Shown here piece by piece: positions 15,789 to 24,118 of a stretch of DNA of 39,279 nucleotides. The translations under genes were made by a program, and so were the position numbers. Numbering within the stretch: the first letter of the stretch is position 1; every line of letters begins with the position of its first letter. Under the pieces are notes generated by a model. That model worked only from the letters and a program-made list of their open reading frames with translations. It searched no databases and had not been told where the DNA came from. Location: assembly GCA_011959285.1 (NCBI GenBank), contig BLLW01000034.1, forward strand, positions 1 through 39,279. The letters are read 5' to 3'. The stretch comes from Lachnospiraceae bacterium (GTDB lineage: Bacteria; Bacillota; Clostridia; Lachnospirales; Lachnospiraceae).

Positions 15789-16697
15789 CTAATTATCATC
15801 CAGCTTTGATCTGCCTTCTTCTCTCTCCAGTTTTTCAAGTTCTTTCAATTCTTCATCCTGTACATCTATCTTATTGTGTTTGTGTCTGCGCTTAAACCTC
15901 AGCTGTTCCACCCGATATTCCTGGATTTCTTTCTCGTCTCCCACATCCACCACTACCTTGACCAGCTGACGAAGCACATTGACACTGTGCACCTCGCCTT
16001 TCAGCCCGTCCTCGGTGGTTACATGATCCCCCACATTAGGCAGCCTGCGGTTAAGTTCCTCGTAGGTTTCCTCCTCATGCTTTAGGCAGCACATAAGCCT
16101 GCCGCATACACCAGAAATCTTGGTCGGATTAAGCGATAAATTCTGCTCCTTTGCCATTTTAATCGATACAGGAATAAACTCCGACAAATGCCTGTGACAG
16201 CACAGCTCTCTTCCGCAGATACCGATGCCGCCTAGAATCTTAGTCTCATCCCTGACGCCTATCTGGCGAAGCTCAATTCTGGTCTTAAATACGGATGCCA
16301 GGTCCTTTACTAGTTCCCTGAAATCGATTCGTCCATCCGCCGTAAAATAAAACAATACTTTATTATTGTCAAACGTGTATTCTGCATCGATCAGCTTCAT
16401 TTCAAGCCCATGCTTCTGAATCTTATCTAAACATATTTTAAACGCTTCTTTTTCCTTAAGCTTATTACCCGCCTCCTGCTCGTCGTCTCTTGGTGTGGCA
16501 ACTCTGAGCACCGGCTTTAAGGGCTGAATGACCTTATCATCCTCCACTTCCCTAGGATCACCAACCACTGTTCCATATTCAATTCCTCTGGCTGTTTCCA
16601 CAATCACGTGGTCACCGCGCCTTATGTTCATTTTACCAGGATCAAAATAATAAATCTTTCCTGCCGTTCTAAAACGTACGCCAATCACTTTTGTCAT
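15789..16697 (-). CDS. ricT: PSP1-domain protein RicT (YaaT)
   Basis: 302 residues. The PSP1 domain covers the first ~270 residues, with GVRFRTAGKIYYFDPG at the start and the cysteine-rich blocks GICGRELCCHRHLSEF and GVCGRLMCCLKHEEETYEEL in the middle. The C-terminal ~30 residues are highly charged. In Bacillus RicT forms an iron-sulfur complex with RicA and RicF that promotes RNase Y cleavage and affects sporulation and biofilm; the cysteines are the cluster ligands. It lies between holB and trmN6. YabA, which usually follows, is not present. Confidence 0.93.
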   Translation of the reverse strand: MTKVIGVRFRTAGKIYYFDPGKMNIRRGDHVIVETARGIEYGTVVGDPREVEDDKVIQPLKPVLRVATPRDDEQEAGNKLKEKEAFKICLDKIQKHGLEMKLIDAEYTFDNNKVLFYFTADGRIDFRELVKDLASVFKTRIELRQIGVRDETKILGGIGICGRELCCHRHLSEFIPVSIKMAKEQNLSLNPTKISGVCGRLMCCLKHEEETYEELNRRLPNVGDHVTTEDGLKGEVHSVNVLRQLVKVVVDVGDEKEIQEYRVEQLRFKRRHKHNKIDVQDEELKELEKLEREEGRSKLDDN

Positions 16698-16715
16698 GAA
16701 TCTATGAACCTCACT

Positions 16716-17708
16716 TTAATTTTCCTTAATTGTCAGCATCAAAAGCTCCATCGTCAAATCAAAATTCACATTGGCAGTCAGCCTCTGCTTGGACTTTTCT
16801 AGAGCATCAATGATTTTCTCAATGCCTTCATAGGTACTTTTATCTGCTACCCGCCTGATATATGGTATTTCTTCCCTGAAAATCAGATGATTTGCATCAT
16901 GGGTCGCCTTAAACAGCAGAACATCCCGATACCATATAGAAAGAATATCCATATAATCATTGACATCAAGTTTATACTCATTGATTTTTTTAATGGCAGC
17001 GACAATCTCGTTTAATTCCATCTCGTTGATATTTTTAAGAAGCGAAAGGGCTTCTTCCTTGACCTTGTCAAATTCCTCGCTTTTTGCCAGCAATCTCGCT
17101 TTTCCGACATTGCCCCTTGCAAATGCCACGCAGATATCCGCCTTATAATCGGGAATCCCCATATGTTCCATCAAAAAGCTTTTAATTTGAGCATCCCTGA
17201 CCGGTTTCATATTGAGGACAACGCACCTGCTCAAAATAGTGGGAAGTAATGTATCTACATTTGTGGTCAAAATTAAAATGACTGCATATTCTGGTGGTTC
17301 CTCCAACGTTTTCAGCAATGCGTTCTGTGCCTGCACAGTCATCTTTTCGCCTTCGTTCATAATGTAAATCTTCTTAGGTCCACTATAAGGCTTGATTGCC
17401 ACATCTCCGTTAATCTGCCTGCGGATATCCTCCACTCCTATCGTCCCCGGCTTCTCATGAGAAATGAAAATAATATCCGGGTGGTTGCCGCTTTGCGCCT
17501 GCTTACAGGAATGGCACTCCTGACATGGCTCTGTCTCCTGCAGATTTTCACACTGAAGTGCCATAGCAAAAGTTTTTGCAATAAATTCCTTTCCTGCATT
17601 TCTCTCGCCATTGATAATATAGGCATGAGAAACTTTATTTAGCTTAATTGCATTTTCAAGATGCTCCTTTAATTGTTCCTGCCCCACAATATCAACAAAT
17701 CTGCTCAT
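16716..17708 (-). CDS. holB: DNA polymerase III subunit delta'
   Basis: 330 residues. The ATG at 17708 is preferred to the one at 17720: GGAGGG lies just upstream, and the family starts as FxDIVGQEQLKEHLENAI. The P-loop position reads NGERNAGKEF, where the usual Thr/Ser is replaced by Glu, in line with delta' not being an ATPase. A zinc-module cysteine set follows (C in LQCENL, then CQECHSC). Sensor region LLKTLEEPPEYAVILILTTN is also present. It is part of the clamp loader at the replication fork. It overlaps no gene; ricT starts 18 bases after its stop. Confidence 0.95.
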   Translation of the reverse strand: MSRFVDIVGQEQLKEHLENAIKLNKVSHAYIINGERNAGKEFIAKTFAMALQCENLQETEPCQECHSCKQAQSGNHPDIIFISHEKPGTIGVEDIRRQINGDVAIKPYSGPKKIYIMNEGEKMTVQAQNALLKTLEEPPEYAVILILTTNVDTLLPTILSRCVVLNMKPVRDAQIKSFLMEHMGIPDYKADICVAFARGNVGKARLLAKSEEFDKVKEEALSLLKNINEMELNEIVAAIKKINEYKLDVNDYMDILSIWYRDVLLFKATHDANHLIFREEIPYIRRVADKSTYEGIEKIIDALEKSKQRLTANVNFDLTMELLMLTIKEN

Positions 17709-17781
17709 ACACCCTCCCATTTCCGCTGCTTAAAGCAGCCTTAGTACCCTCATTATTTTATCCAAACCGGCTTTTCATCCT

Positions 17782-18222
17782 TTATGTCAGAATATCCAGA
17801 AGCAATCCTCTGATTTCCCCAATCTTGGAAAGAATAGCAAGATGATCCTGCTCATCCTTCATAAGCTCCTTTGCAAGCTCATCCAGATTTTCATCTACCA
17901 GCCTGATGATTCCGTAAACCCTGTGACGCCCCTTACGATCCAAAAAATTCTCTCGGGAAAAGGAATGGGAACGGCTTATGATTTCATTCATAAATTCCTT
18001 TACCAGTCCTCTGTACTTCTTCATATCTCTGATATCGCGCTTCTTTGCAAGCTTATCGCCCTGCATGGTGATCTCTTCCATCAGCGTACTCAGCCTTGCC
18101 TGCAATTCCTGCTCTTCAATATGGCTGACCAGCGTAAACTTAAACGCTCCATCCGATTCCCGCACCGGCGCTGCCGCCTCCGGCTGAGTTACCGGCACTG
18201 CCTGATTCACTTTTATGTCCAC
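17782..18222 (-). CDS. yaaR: YaaR family protein (DUF327)
   Basis: 146 residues, all-helical, usual length for YaaR. Diagnostic parts are [20 protein letters not shown] and the later [20 protein letters not shown], with an N-terminal disordered, Ala/Pro-rich ~25 residues. Function is not established; in Bacillus it is encoded next to holB, as here. The gene starts with a usable AAAGAGGTG region just upstream at about 18230-18238 and lies 20 bases after the guanylate-kinase-like gene. Confidence 0.9.
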   Translation of the reverse strand: MDIKVNQAVPVTQPEAAAPVRESDGAFKFTLVSHIEEQELQARLSTLMEEITMQGDKLAKKRDIRDMKKYRGLVKEFMNEIISRSHSFSRENFLDRKGRHRVYGIIRLVDENLDELAKELMKDEQDHLAILSKIGEIRGLLLDILT

Positions 18223-18242
18223 CTCTGATCACCTCTTTCCCT

Positions 18243-18830
18243 TTACAGATTTTCCTGAATATACTCTTTGATCTGCGCAAGACAACTGTTTAAATTTTCA
18301 TTGGAGAAAGTTCTTGTTATACCTGCATTCCTGATTTTTTCCTCCGAAAAATCCTCTGCATCCGCCAAAAAACGCCTGCACATCTCCTCATATTTAGGAT
18401 TTTCCTGCTGCATTTCCCGATTCAATGCACGCTTTAATCTTATGCCATCGTCAAGAGCAAGCAGAACCGGCAGTACTTTGTCCCTGCCAAAGTATTCTGC
18501 TGTGTTGACATAAGATTCTATCGTTCCTATTATCAGATAGTTATGACTGCTTAAATCTATACTTCCATCGTCTACCGTAAAGTAACGCCATAATCCATGA
18601 TATGTATGGTAAGCACGTGCCTCGATTACTTTGCCCTGTGCCTCCAACTCCATAAAACCCGCATCATCTGTAAAATGATATTCCTCGCCTTCCATCTCGC
18701 CTGCACGTATAGGACGGGTCGTATATAATACCACTTGTTTCAGATTCAAAGCCTTCCATCCCAACAGTCTTTTATAGATGGTGTCCTTTCCTGAGGAACT
18801 CTTCCCCATTAAGTATATCATTTTTCCCAT
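18243..18830 (-). CDS. Guanylate kinase-like P-loop protein
   Basis: 195 residues. P-loop GKSSSGKDT at residues 9-17, followed by YTTRPIRAGEMEGEEYHF, the guanylate-binding segment of GMP kinases (T-T-R-x2-R-x-GE-x2-G-x2-Y-x-F). The lid and C-terminal helices are less like canonical Gmk: the usual VDYHFV and basic lid motif is altered, and the C-terminus contains RRFLADAEDFSEE. This may be a paralogue rather than the housekeeping Gmk. The start is within 5 bases of the pyk stop and uses GAGG at the end of pyk, so the genes are coupled. Function as a nucleotide kinase is likely; substrate uncertain. Confidence 0.8.
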   Translation of the reverse strand: MGKMIYLMGKSSSGKDTIYKRLLGWKALNLKQVVLYTTRPIRAGEMEGEEYHFTDDAGFMELEAQGKVIEARAYHTYHGLWRYFTVDDGSIDLSSHNYLIIGTIESYVNTAEYFGRDKVLPVLLALDDGIRLKRALNREMQQENPKYEEMCRRFLADAEDFSEEKIRNAGITRTFSNENLNSCLAQIKEYIQENL

Positions 18831-18835
18831 ATGAA

Positions 18836-20248
18836 TTAAACCTCTACAACACGAATCATGTTGGTTTTTCCTGAAACTCCCAGCGGGACGCCTGCAGTCA
18901 GGACAGCCCTGTCTCCCTTTTTGATATATCCTGCTTCTTCCGCTGCGCGCACAGCCTCGTCAAACAAATCCTCCGCCGTACTTTCCCTGGCAATCCAGAC
19001 AGGCGTTACACCCCAGGATAAGGCAAGCTGCCGGCAGACCTTCGGGCTGACGCTGCATGCAATCACAGGGCATTTGGGTTTATATCTTGCAATCATACCC
19101 GCCGTAAAACCGGAAATCGTCACCGTAATGATCGCAGACGCCTTCAGATCCATCGCTGTGGTACAGGTTGCATGGGAAATAGCTGTGGTCACATCAAAGC
19201 TGTCGATGTTCTCCCTGCGCTTCATTCTTCCATTATAATCGATATCTTCCTCTGTTCTCTCGGCAATTTTTGCCATTGTCTTAACCGCTTCTACCGGATA
19301 TAATCCGGCAGCGCTTTCCCCAGAAAGCATGATCGCCGTGGTTCCATCGTAAATCGCATTTGCAATATCCGTGGTCTCTGCTCTGGTAGGTCTTGGATTC
19401 TTAATCATGGATTCCAGCATCTGGGTAGCCGTAATGACATGCTTGCCCTGTGCCTCCGCAAGCTTAATCATGCGTTTCTGCATAACAGGTACTTCCTCCA
19501 TGGGAATCTCCACACCCATATCGCCCCTTGCTACCATAATACCATCTGAAACCGTTAAAATATCTTCCAGATTATGGATACCCTGCATATTTTCAATCTT
19601 TGCAATGATTTTCATATGGCTGTCATGTTCGTCTAAAATCTTTCTGACCTCCAGAATGTCTTCCCTGCATCTCACAAAAGATGCTGCAAGAAAGTCAAAT
19701 CCCATATCACAGCCAAACATAATATCGCTTCTGTCAACTTCACTGATATAAGGCATCGATAAGATTGCCCCGGGAACATTGACACCTTTGTGGTTGGAAA
19801 TCGGTCCGCCGTTTACTACTGTACATATTATATCGGTCTCTTCGATGGCATCCACAACCATCTCGATCAAACCATCATCAATCAAAATTGTAGTCCCAAT
19901 TTCAATATCATCCTTTAAATTCTTGTAAGTAATCGTAACCTTTTCATTATTACCGAGAACTTCCTCTGTCGTCAGTATGAATTTCTGTCCGGTAACAAGC
20001 TCTGTCCTGCCGCCTTCGATATCTTTCAGCCTGATTTCCGGTCCCTTCGTATCCAGCATGGTCGCCACCTGCAGCCCCAGTTCATTGCTGACCTTGATGA
20101 CTCTGTCAAACTTCTTCTTATGCTCCTCATGGGTTCCATGGGAAAAATTGAAACGGGCGACATTCATGCCTGCCAGCATTAATTCACGTAATTTCTCTTC
20201 GCTCTCACTTGCCGGTCCTATGGTACAGATAATCTTTGTTTTTCTCAT
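18836..20248 (-). CDS. pyk: Pyruvate kinase
   Basis: 470 residues, standard length with no extra C-terminal PEP-utiliser domain. Start TKIICTIGPASESEEKL with FNFSHGTHEEH; the metal/substrate region is IMVARGDMGVEIP; the lysine/active-site loop is IIAKIENMQGI; and TATQMLESMIKNPRPTRAE is the family signature. The C-terminal regulatory domain is complete (IITVTISGFTAGMIARYKP, PLGVSGKTNMIRV). It converts PEP and ADP to pyruvate and ATP. The ATG at 20248 with TGGAGGA upstream is chosen; it lies 44 bases inside the end of the decarboxylase gene. Confidence 0.97.
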   Translation of the reverse strand: MRKTKIICTIGPASESEEKLRELMLAGMNVARFNFSHGTHEEHKKKFDRVIKVSNELGLQVATMLDTKGPEIRLKDIEGGRTELVTGQKFILTTEEVLGNNEKVTITYKNLKDDIEIGTTILIDDGLIEMVVDAIEETDIICTVVNGGPISNHKGVNVPGAILSMPYISEVDRSDIMFGCDMGFDFLAASFVRCREDILEVRKILDEHDSHMKIIAKIENMQGIHNLEDILTVSDGIMVARGDMGVEIPMEEVPVMQKRMIKLAEAQGKHVITATQMLESMIKNPRPTRAETTDIANAIYDGTTAIMLSGESAAGLYPVEAVKTMAKIAERTEEDIDYNGRMKRRENIDSFDVTTAISHATCTTAMDLKASAIITVTISGFTAGMIARYKPKCPVIACSVSPKVCRQLALSWGVTPVWIARESTAEDLFDEAVRAAEEAGYIKKGDRAVLTAGVPLGVSGKTNMIRVVEV

Positions 20249-21695
20249 AACAATCCTCCATTCCATGTAATTGAGGTGATTTTACCACCCTCACTCTATG
20301 CTCAAAAATACCTTGAACGGTATAACCGCTTTCCAGGTAAAATTGAATCTCTCTAATTAGTTCTCTGTCAAACACTTCCCCCGGTACCAAAATCGGAATC
20401 CCGGGCGGATATAAATTGATAAATTCTGCCGCCGTCCCGCCTTCTGCCTGATCCAGCCCAACTTCCAAAAAGGGCACTGCATATGCCTCCCATATGTTAA
20501 GTCTTTTAGCCGGGCGCTGCGTAAAATCTGAAAATCTATCCTGATCTTCCTTTTCTATAATATCCTGATCTATCTGTATCAGTGCATGAGCAAGCCTTTT
20601 CAGCCCTTCTTCTTCATCCATCATAGTAAGAATCGCTGTAACATAACTTGCCGAAGCCATTTCCATCTGTAAATGATACTGATCGCGCAAAATATCATAG
20701 AGTGCCTGCCCTGTCATGGAAGTCCCTATTACAGATATAATCAGCTTTCCCGGCTCCGTAAACGGGCATACCTTGATATATCTGCACACACTGATTTTTT
20801 TCAGAAACTCCTTTCGCAAGTGCAAAAGCTGTTCCAGTCTTTGAAGTCCTTCCTCCTTCGCTATCCTGATCGACTCGTCAGTTCCCGCCATTAGAACATA
20901 AGAAGGACTGCTGGATTGATAGATGCGAAGATATTTCTTCAATGTCTCTCCATCTGTCAATGCACCGTTTCGATGAATCAGCGCCGTCTGCGTGGGCGCT
21001 GGCAGCGTTTTGTGCACGCTGTGGATGACCATATCCGCGCCTTCCTTTACCGCATTTTCCGGATAAGCAGGATGCAGACCAAAATGAGCGCCGTGGGCCT
21101 GATCCACAATCAATGGAATACCATACCCATGCAGCAGATCGGCAATCTTCCTGATATCAGAGGAAACCCCATCATAAGTGGGAGAAGTGACCACCGCACC
21201 CGCAATCAGCTCCCCTGCTTTCTCAGACTCTGTCCCTGCCTTTCTAAGAATTTCTTTGATCAAGCATTCTAACCCCTCTGCCGTAACCGGTCCGGCTATG
21301 CCATACTCATCTATGATTTCAGGATATACATAATATAGCTCCATATGATTTAAAAAAGCCGCATGATATACGGCTCTATGGCAGTTCCTGGCAATAATCA
21401 GTCCTTGCGCCCGACCGGCAACCGCTGAAACAGCGCTTAAAATTCCAGATGTACTGCCATTGATAAGATAATATGTTTCTTCCGAACAGTATAATTCCGC
21501 TGCACGTTCCTCAGCTTCTTTTAAAATAGACTCCGGGGCATGAAGATTATCAAATCCATCTATCTCCGTAATATCATACCGATAGATTTCTCCAAGTCCA
21601 TCATTCTTCACCCTTCTTTTGTGTCCGGGCATATGAAAGGGATAAAAATCACTTTCGCTGTAGTTTCTCAGACTCTCAAACAGTCCCTTTTTCAT
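20205..21695 (-). CDS. Orn/Lys/Arg decarboxylase-family PLP enzyme
   Basis: 496 residues, the short (single-lobe) Gram-positive type related to Bacillus SpeA/YaaO. N-terminal FYPFHMPGHKRR, then DITEIDGFDNLHAPESIL and NGSTSGILSAV. The PLP-lysine is K229 in SVHKTLPAPTQTA, preceded by the cofactor aspartate in LIVDQAHGAHFG. It presumably decarboxylates a basic amino acid to a polyamine precursor; lysine, ornithine or arginine cannot be separated by eye. The start overlaps the HD gene stop by 4 bases (ATGA). The last ~14 codons overlap the pyk start in another frame. Confidence 0.92.
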   Translation of the reverse strand: MKKGLFESLRNYSESDFYPFHMPGHKRRVKNDGLGEIYRYDITEIDGFDNLHAPESILKEAEERAAELYCSEETYYLINGSTSGILSAVSAVAGRAQGLIIARNCHRAVYHAAFLNHMELYYVYPEIIDEYGIAGPVTAEGLECLIKEILRKAGTESEKAGELIAGAVVTSPTYDGVSSDIRKIADLLHGYGIPLIVDQAHGAHFGLHPAYPENAVKEGADMVIHSVHKTLPAPTQTALIHRNGALTDGETLKKYLRIYQSSSPSYVLMAGTDESIRIAKEEGLQRLEQLLHLRKEFLKKISVCRYIKVCPFTEPGKLIISVIGTSMTGQALYDILRDQYHLQMEMASASYVTAILTMMDEEEGLKRLAHALIQIDQDIIEKEDQDRFSDFTQRPAKRLNIWEAYAVPFLEVGLDQAEGGTAAEFINLYPPGIPILVPGEVFDRELIREIQFYLESGYTVQGIFEHRVRVVKSPQLHGMEDCYEKNKDYLYHRTGK

Positions 21696-22240
21696 CCGGC
21701 TACCTTTACTCTCTGTTTGCCTGCTCCCTTGCGCAGTTTCAAGGTCTCAAGCAGGGAACAGTATTTATCAGCTGTGGTCACAATCCACGCCTCCCTGCAG
21801 CGGGGCGGCACTACCGTAAGCGGCCACATATGCTTCTTGATGATGTCTTTCTCCCGCAGCGTCAGATTATATTCCCGACTTGCATTTTTGAGCGCAATCC
21901 CCGGATGATAAAAACCATGCAGCATCTGATAATTCTCTCTTGTCTTATCATGCCAGTCATACAAAAAGTAATCATGGAGCAAAGCGCCCCTGATCAGCTC
22001 CCGTTCACTACACGGGATACCTAAAAATTTGCTGATTGCAATGCTCTGCCTCGCCACGTCCAGACAATGGCGGTGTACAGGCATCGTCCCATGCTGAATA
22101 AATTTTCTGGTGCTGCGGAAATTCTGTGATTCAAGAATATCCGGCGCATATTCCTTGAGCAGACGATAAAATTCTTTTTTCTGCTCATATCTTTTTCTTA
22201 ACTTTTCAATTTTCCTTTCACGTCTCTGTATCTTTTCCAT
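21692..22240 (-). CDS. HD-domain phosphohydrolase-like protein
   Basis: 182 residues from the ATG at 22240. An upstream GTG at 22294 is open but has no ribosome binding site, while AGGG precedes the ATG. The HD metal-binding motif is H-x-x-x-D-type: MPVHRHCLDVARQSIAIS, then RGALLHDYFLYDWHD, HPGIALKNAS and ITTADKYCS-like (WIVTTADKYCSLL). The N-terminal ~45 residues are strongly charged and probably coiled coil. HD proteins commonly hydrolyse phosphate esters of nucleotides; substrate unknown. First gene of the nine-gene operon running to rsmI. Confidence 0.82.
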   Translation of the reverse strand: MEKIQRRERKIEKLRKRYEQKKEFYRLLKEYAPDILESQNFRSTRKFIQHGTMPVHRHCLDVARQSIAISKFLGIPCSERELIRGALLHDYFLYDWHDKTRENYQMLHGFYHPGIALKNASREYNLTLREKDIIKKHMWPLTVVPPRCREAWIVTTADKYCSLLETLKLRKGAGKQRVKVAG

Positions 22241-22284
22241 GCTCAACCCTTCATAGTCATGCTTTTCTTTACCCACAACAGTAT

Positions 22285-22306
22285 ATTCTACCACATATAA
22301 CGTGGT
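22285..22306 (-). promoter_or_regulatory. Candidate extended -10 promoter with overlapping palindrome, housekeeping operon
   Basis: On the minus strand TGGTAGAAT provides an extended -10 (TG at 22292-22293, TAGAAT at 22285-22290), about 45 bases before the HD gene start. ACCAC (22290-22294) and GTGGT (22302-22306) form an inverted repeat over it, which might be an operator. There is no convincing -35. Confidence 0.3.
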
Positions 22307-22351
22307 TCATGTATGAAATATCCACAAAATAAAAGAAAATTAAGATAAAAT

Positions 22352-22741
22352 TTACAATTCCTCCTCCGAGACTGTAACCGCAATCACGGAAACCTTTTCT
22401 ATCTCGGTTCCATTTACATTTCCATCAAACACCACCTTGACTGCCTGTCCTTCTGCAATCTCATTACTTCCGCCTACGCATATAATCGTTTCAGGCGCCA
22501 TTTGAAAAGCCAAAAGCTCTCCGCTCTCTGTTTCCAAGACAATCACATGCTTGCCAATTTCATACAAACTCCCCTCTAATACGTAATATCCTTCTTCGGT
22601 CACCGCCGCTTTTTCCAGCATCTGCGCGCTGCACTCAATACCTGCTTCCTTTCCGGAACCATATTCCGCAACATCCGCACAACCCACTATAAAGCAGGCA
22701 AGCAGACTGCAGACGAAAAACAGTTTCTTATTCTTTTTCAT
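22352..22741 (-). CDS. Small lipoprotein with OB-fold-like C-terminal domain
   Basis: 129 residues. The start at 22741 has GGAGAGG just upstream. The N-terminus is a lipoprotein signal with lipobox FIVGC (cysteine about 21). After a short linker, the mature ~85 residues form a beta-rich domain: GYYVLEGSLYEIGKHVIVLE, then LLAFQMAPETIIC, EGQAVKVVFDGNV, ending with a strand and an acidic tail. The pattern resembles small OB-fold domains (DUF3221-like) but I cannot assign a family with certainty. It is separated from the HD gene by 111 bases; function unknown. Confidence 0.7.
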   Translation of the reverse strand: MKKNKKLFFVCSLLACFIVGCADVAEYGSGKEAGIECSAQMLEKAAVTEEGYYVLEGSLYEIGKHVIVLETESGELLAFQMAPETIICVGGSNEIAEGQAVKVVFDGNVNGTEIEKVSVIAVTVSEEEL

Positions 22742-22837
22742 AATCCTCTCCTCATAAACACACAAAATCCAAAATTCCTTTATAAAAATACTATAAAACA
22801 GCTAAAAAAGCAATAGCCTGTACCATAAATGTGATTA

Positions 22838-22886
22838 CTAAAATAACAAAAGAGAAGCATATCACCAACTCAATATGCTTCTCTTT
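22838..22886 (-). terminator. Terminator of the large carbohydrate operon
   Basis: A perfect 14-bp stem (22849-22862 with 22873-22886) has a 10-base loop. On the minus strand it is followed by TGTTATTTTAG, modestly U-rich. It lies 8 bases downstream of the stop of the last gene (22894). The stem itself ends in UUU, so the U-tract begins inside it. Confidence 0.8.
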
Positions 22887-22893
22887 CTATTGA

Positions 22894-24099
22894 TTATTTT
22901 GCTCTGGGCGCCTCATGATTATTCGGTCCAAAATGTTTTAAAATCACAATCGGTTCTGTGTTGCTGTGATTTACAATCTTTATTCCTTTTTTGGCTGCAT
23001 CTTCGCTCACGAAATACTCATCCGCGGAGGTCTGACCATATCTTAAAATTTGCGCCGACTCCGCATCCTTAAATATACCGAACTCCCCATGTCCTTGGAC
23101 AAAAATGCATCCATAGCATGCTGGATCTTTTACTATGACCGTCTGCCCCGGCTTTATCGTCAATTCCTTTGCACAGAAATAATCATTTCCATAACTGATC
23201 CACTTTTCTGAAAATCCCGCTTCCTCTCTTGCCATTACTGGCGGGCGGAAATATGTTTCACGGAAGTTGGGATCTATATTTTTATCCCAATCAAGCATTG
23301 TCATAATATAATCAAGGTCATGTTTTTTCTCTTCCGGCACTTGCTGTACCAAAGACTCATATGCATTCACTTCTCCTGCTGTTACATTTTCAAAAATTGC
23401 ATTTACATCACTATTCCACTGTGGCTCATACGTAAGATAAGAACCCGGAGCATGAATTACGCCTGCGGGAACATACCACCCTGTACCAAGTTTTAATCGA
23501 TATGCTTTGGACAGCTCTGTAATCCTGTTATCACAAACTTCAAAATTCTCAAGGCATTTTTTTACATCTTCCTTTGTCACACCACAATCAAATCCAAAAA
23601 AGGTATATGGAAACTCGCCTTCATAAGAATTTAACTGTGGTGGAAAATAGTACGATTCCGGTTTTGCTTTCCTTCCTACATTCGCTGCCGTTTCATGGGT
23701 CAAATGTACATGATCAAAAAGCGGTGTGCCAAAATCAAAAAACTTAGAATACATTGGCCATGTTCCATATTTTTCAATCAGCTCACTGCCAATAATATCT
23801 TTGCCAAGTGTATCAATAAAATCCTTTAACAGAATTTTCCCATCCATACCCTCTCCAGTCTGTACGTAGCTCATTCCCTCGTCTTCCGGTGCATCTTCAT
23901 TTGCATAAGCAGGACAGATAGAGCTGAACCAGCGTTCTTTGATTTCACCTCTCGATACCCCCATCGCATAATAGTCGTCCGGATGAAGACGGAGCCGTCT
24001 CCCAGCTTTTCCCCATGCTCTCGGCACATAATTGGGAATAAGGCGCAGTACTCCTTCACCTCGATTAAACACTTCTTTGATTTTTTGTTCCTTGCTCAT
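22894..24099 (-). CDS. Mannose-6-phosphate isomerase-like cupin protein
   Basis: 401 residues. Resembles class I mannose-6-phosphate isomerases and related sugar isomerases: RLIPNYVPRAWGKAGRRL at the N-terminus, the metal-binding DHVHLTHETAANVG, then YVPAGVIHAPGSYLTYEPQW. The two histidines of HVH, the following E, and the later H of VIHAPG are the expected metal ligands. The C-terminal ~110 residues are a second cupin-like barrel (GQTVIVKDPACYGCIFVQGHGEFG). It would interconvert an aldose (or its phosphate) and a ketose. As the last gene of the sugar operon, the true substrate is probably the operon's sugar rather than mannose-6-phosphate. The start has an AAGGAGACA ribosome binding site. 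Confidence 0.78.
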   Translation of the reverse strand: MSKEQKIKEVFNRGEGVLRLIPNYVPRAWGKAGRRLRLHPDDYYAMGVSRGEIKERWFSSICPAYANEDAPEDEGMSYVQTGEGMDGKILLKDFIDTLGKDIIGSELIEKYGTWPMYSKFFDFGTPLFDHVHLTHETAANVGRKAKPESYYFPPQLNSYEGEFPYTFFGFDCGVTKEDVKKCLENFEVCDNRITELSKAYRLKLGTGWYVPAGVIHAPGSYLTYEPQWNSDVNAIFENVTAGEVNAYESLVQQVPEEKKHDLDYIMTMLDWDKNIDPNFRETYFRPPVMAREEAGFSEKWISYGNDYFCAKELTIKPGQTVIVKDPACYGCIFVQGHGEFGIFKDAESAQILRYGQTSADEYFVSEDAAKKGIKIVNHSNTEPIVILKHFGPNNHEAPRAK

Positions 24100-24118
24100 A
24101 ATTGTCTCCTTCCTTGCA

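Noticed and set aside
22241-22294. GTG start extending the HD-domain protein by 18 residues
   Set aside because: No ribosome binding site precedes the GTG, and the region overlaps the candidate promoter; the ATG at 22240 has AGGG in place.
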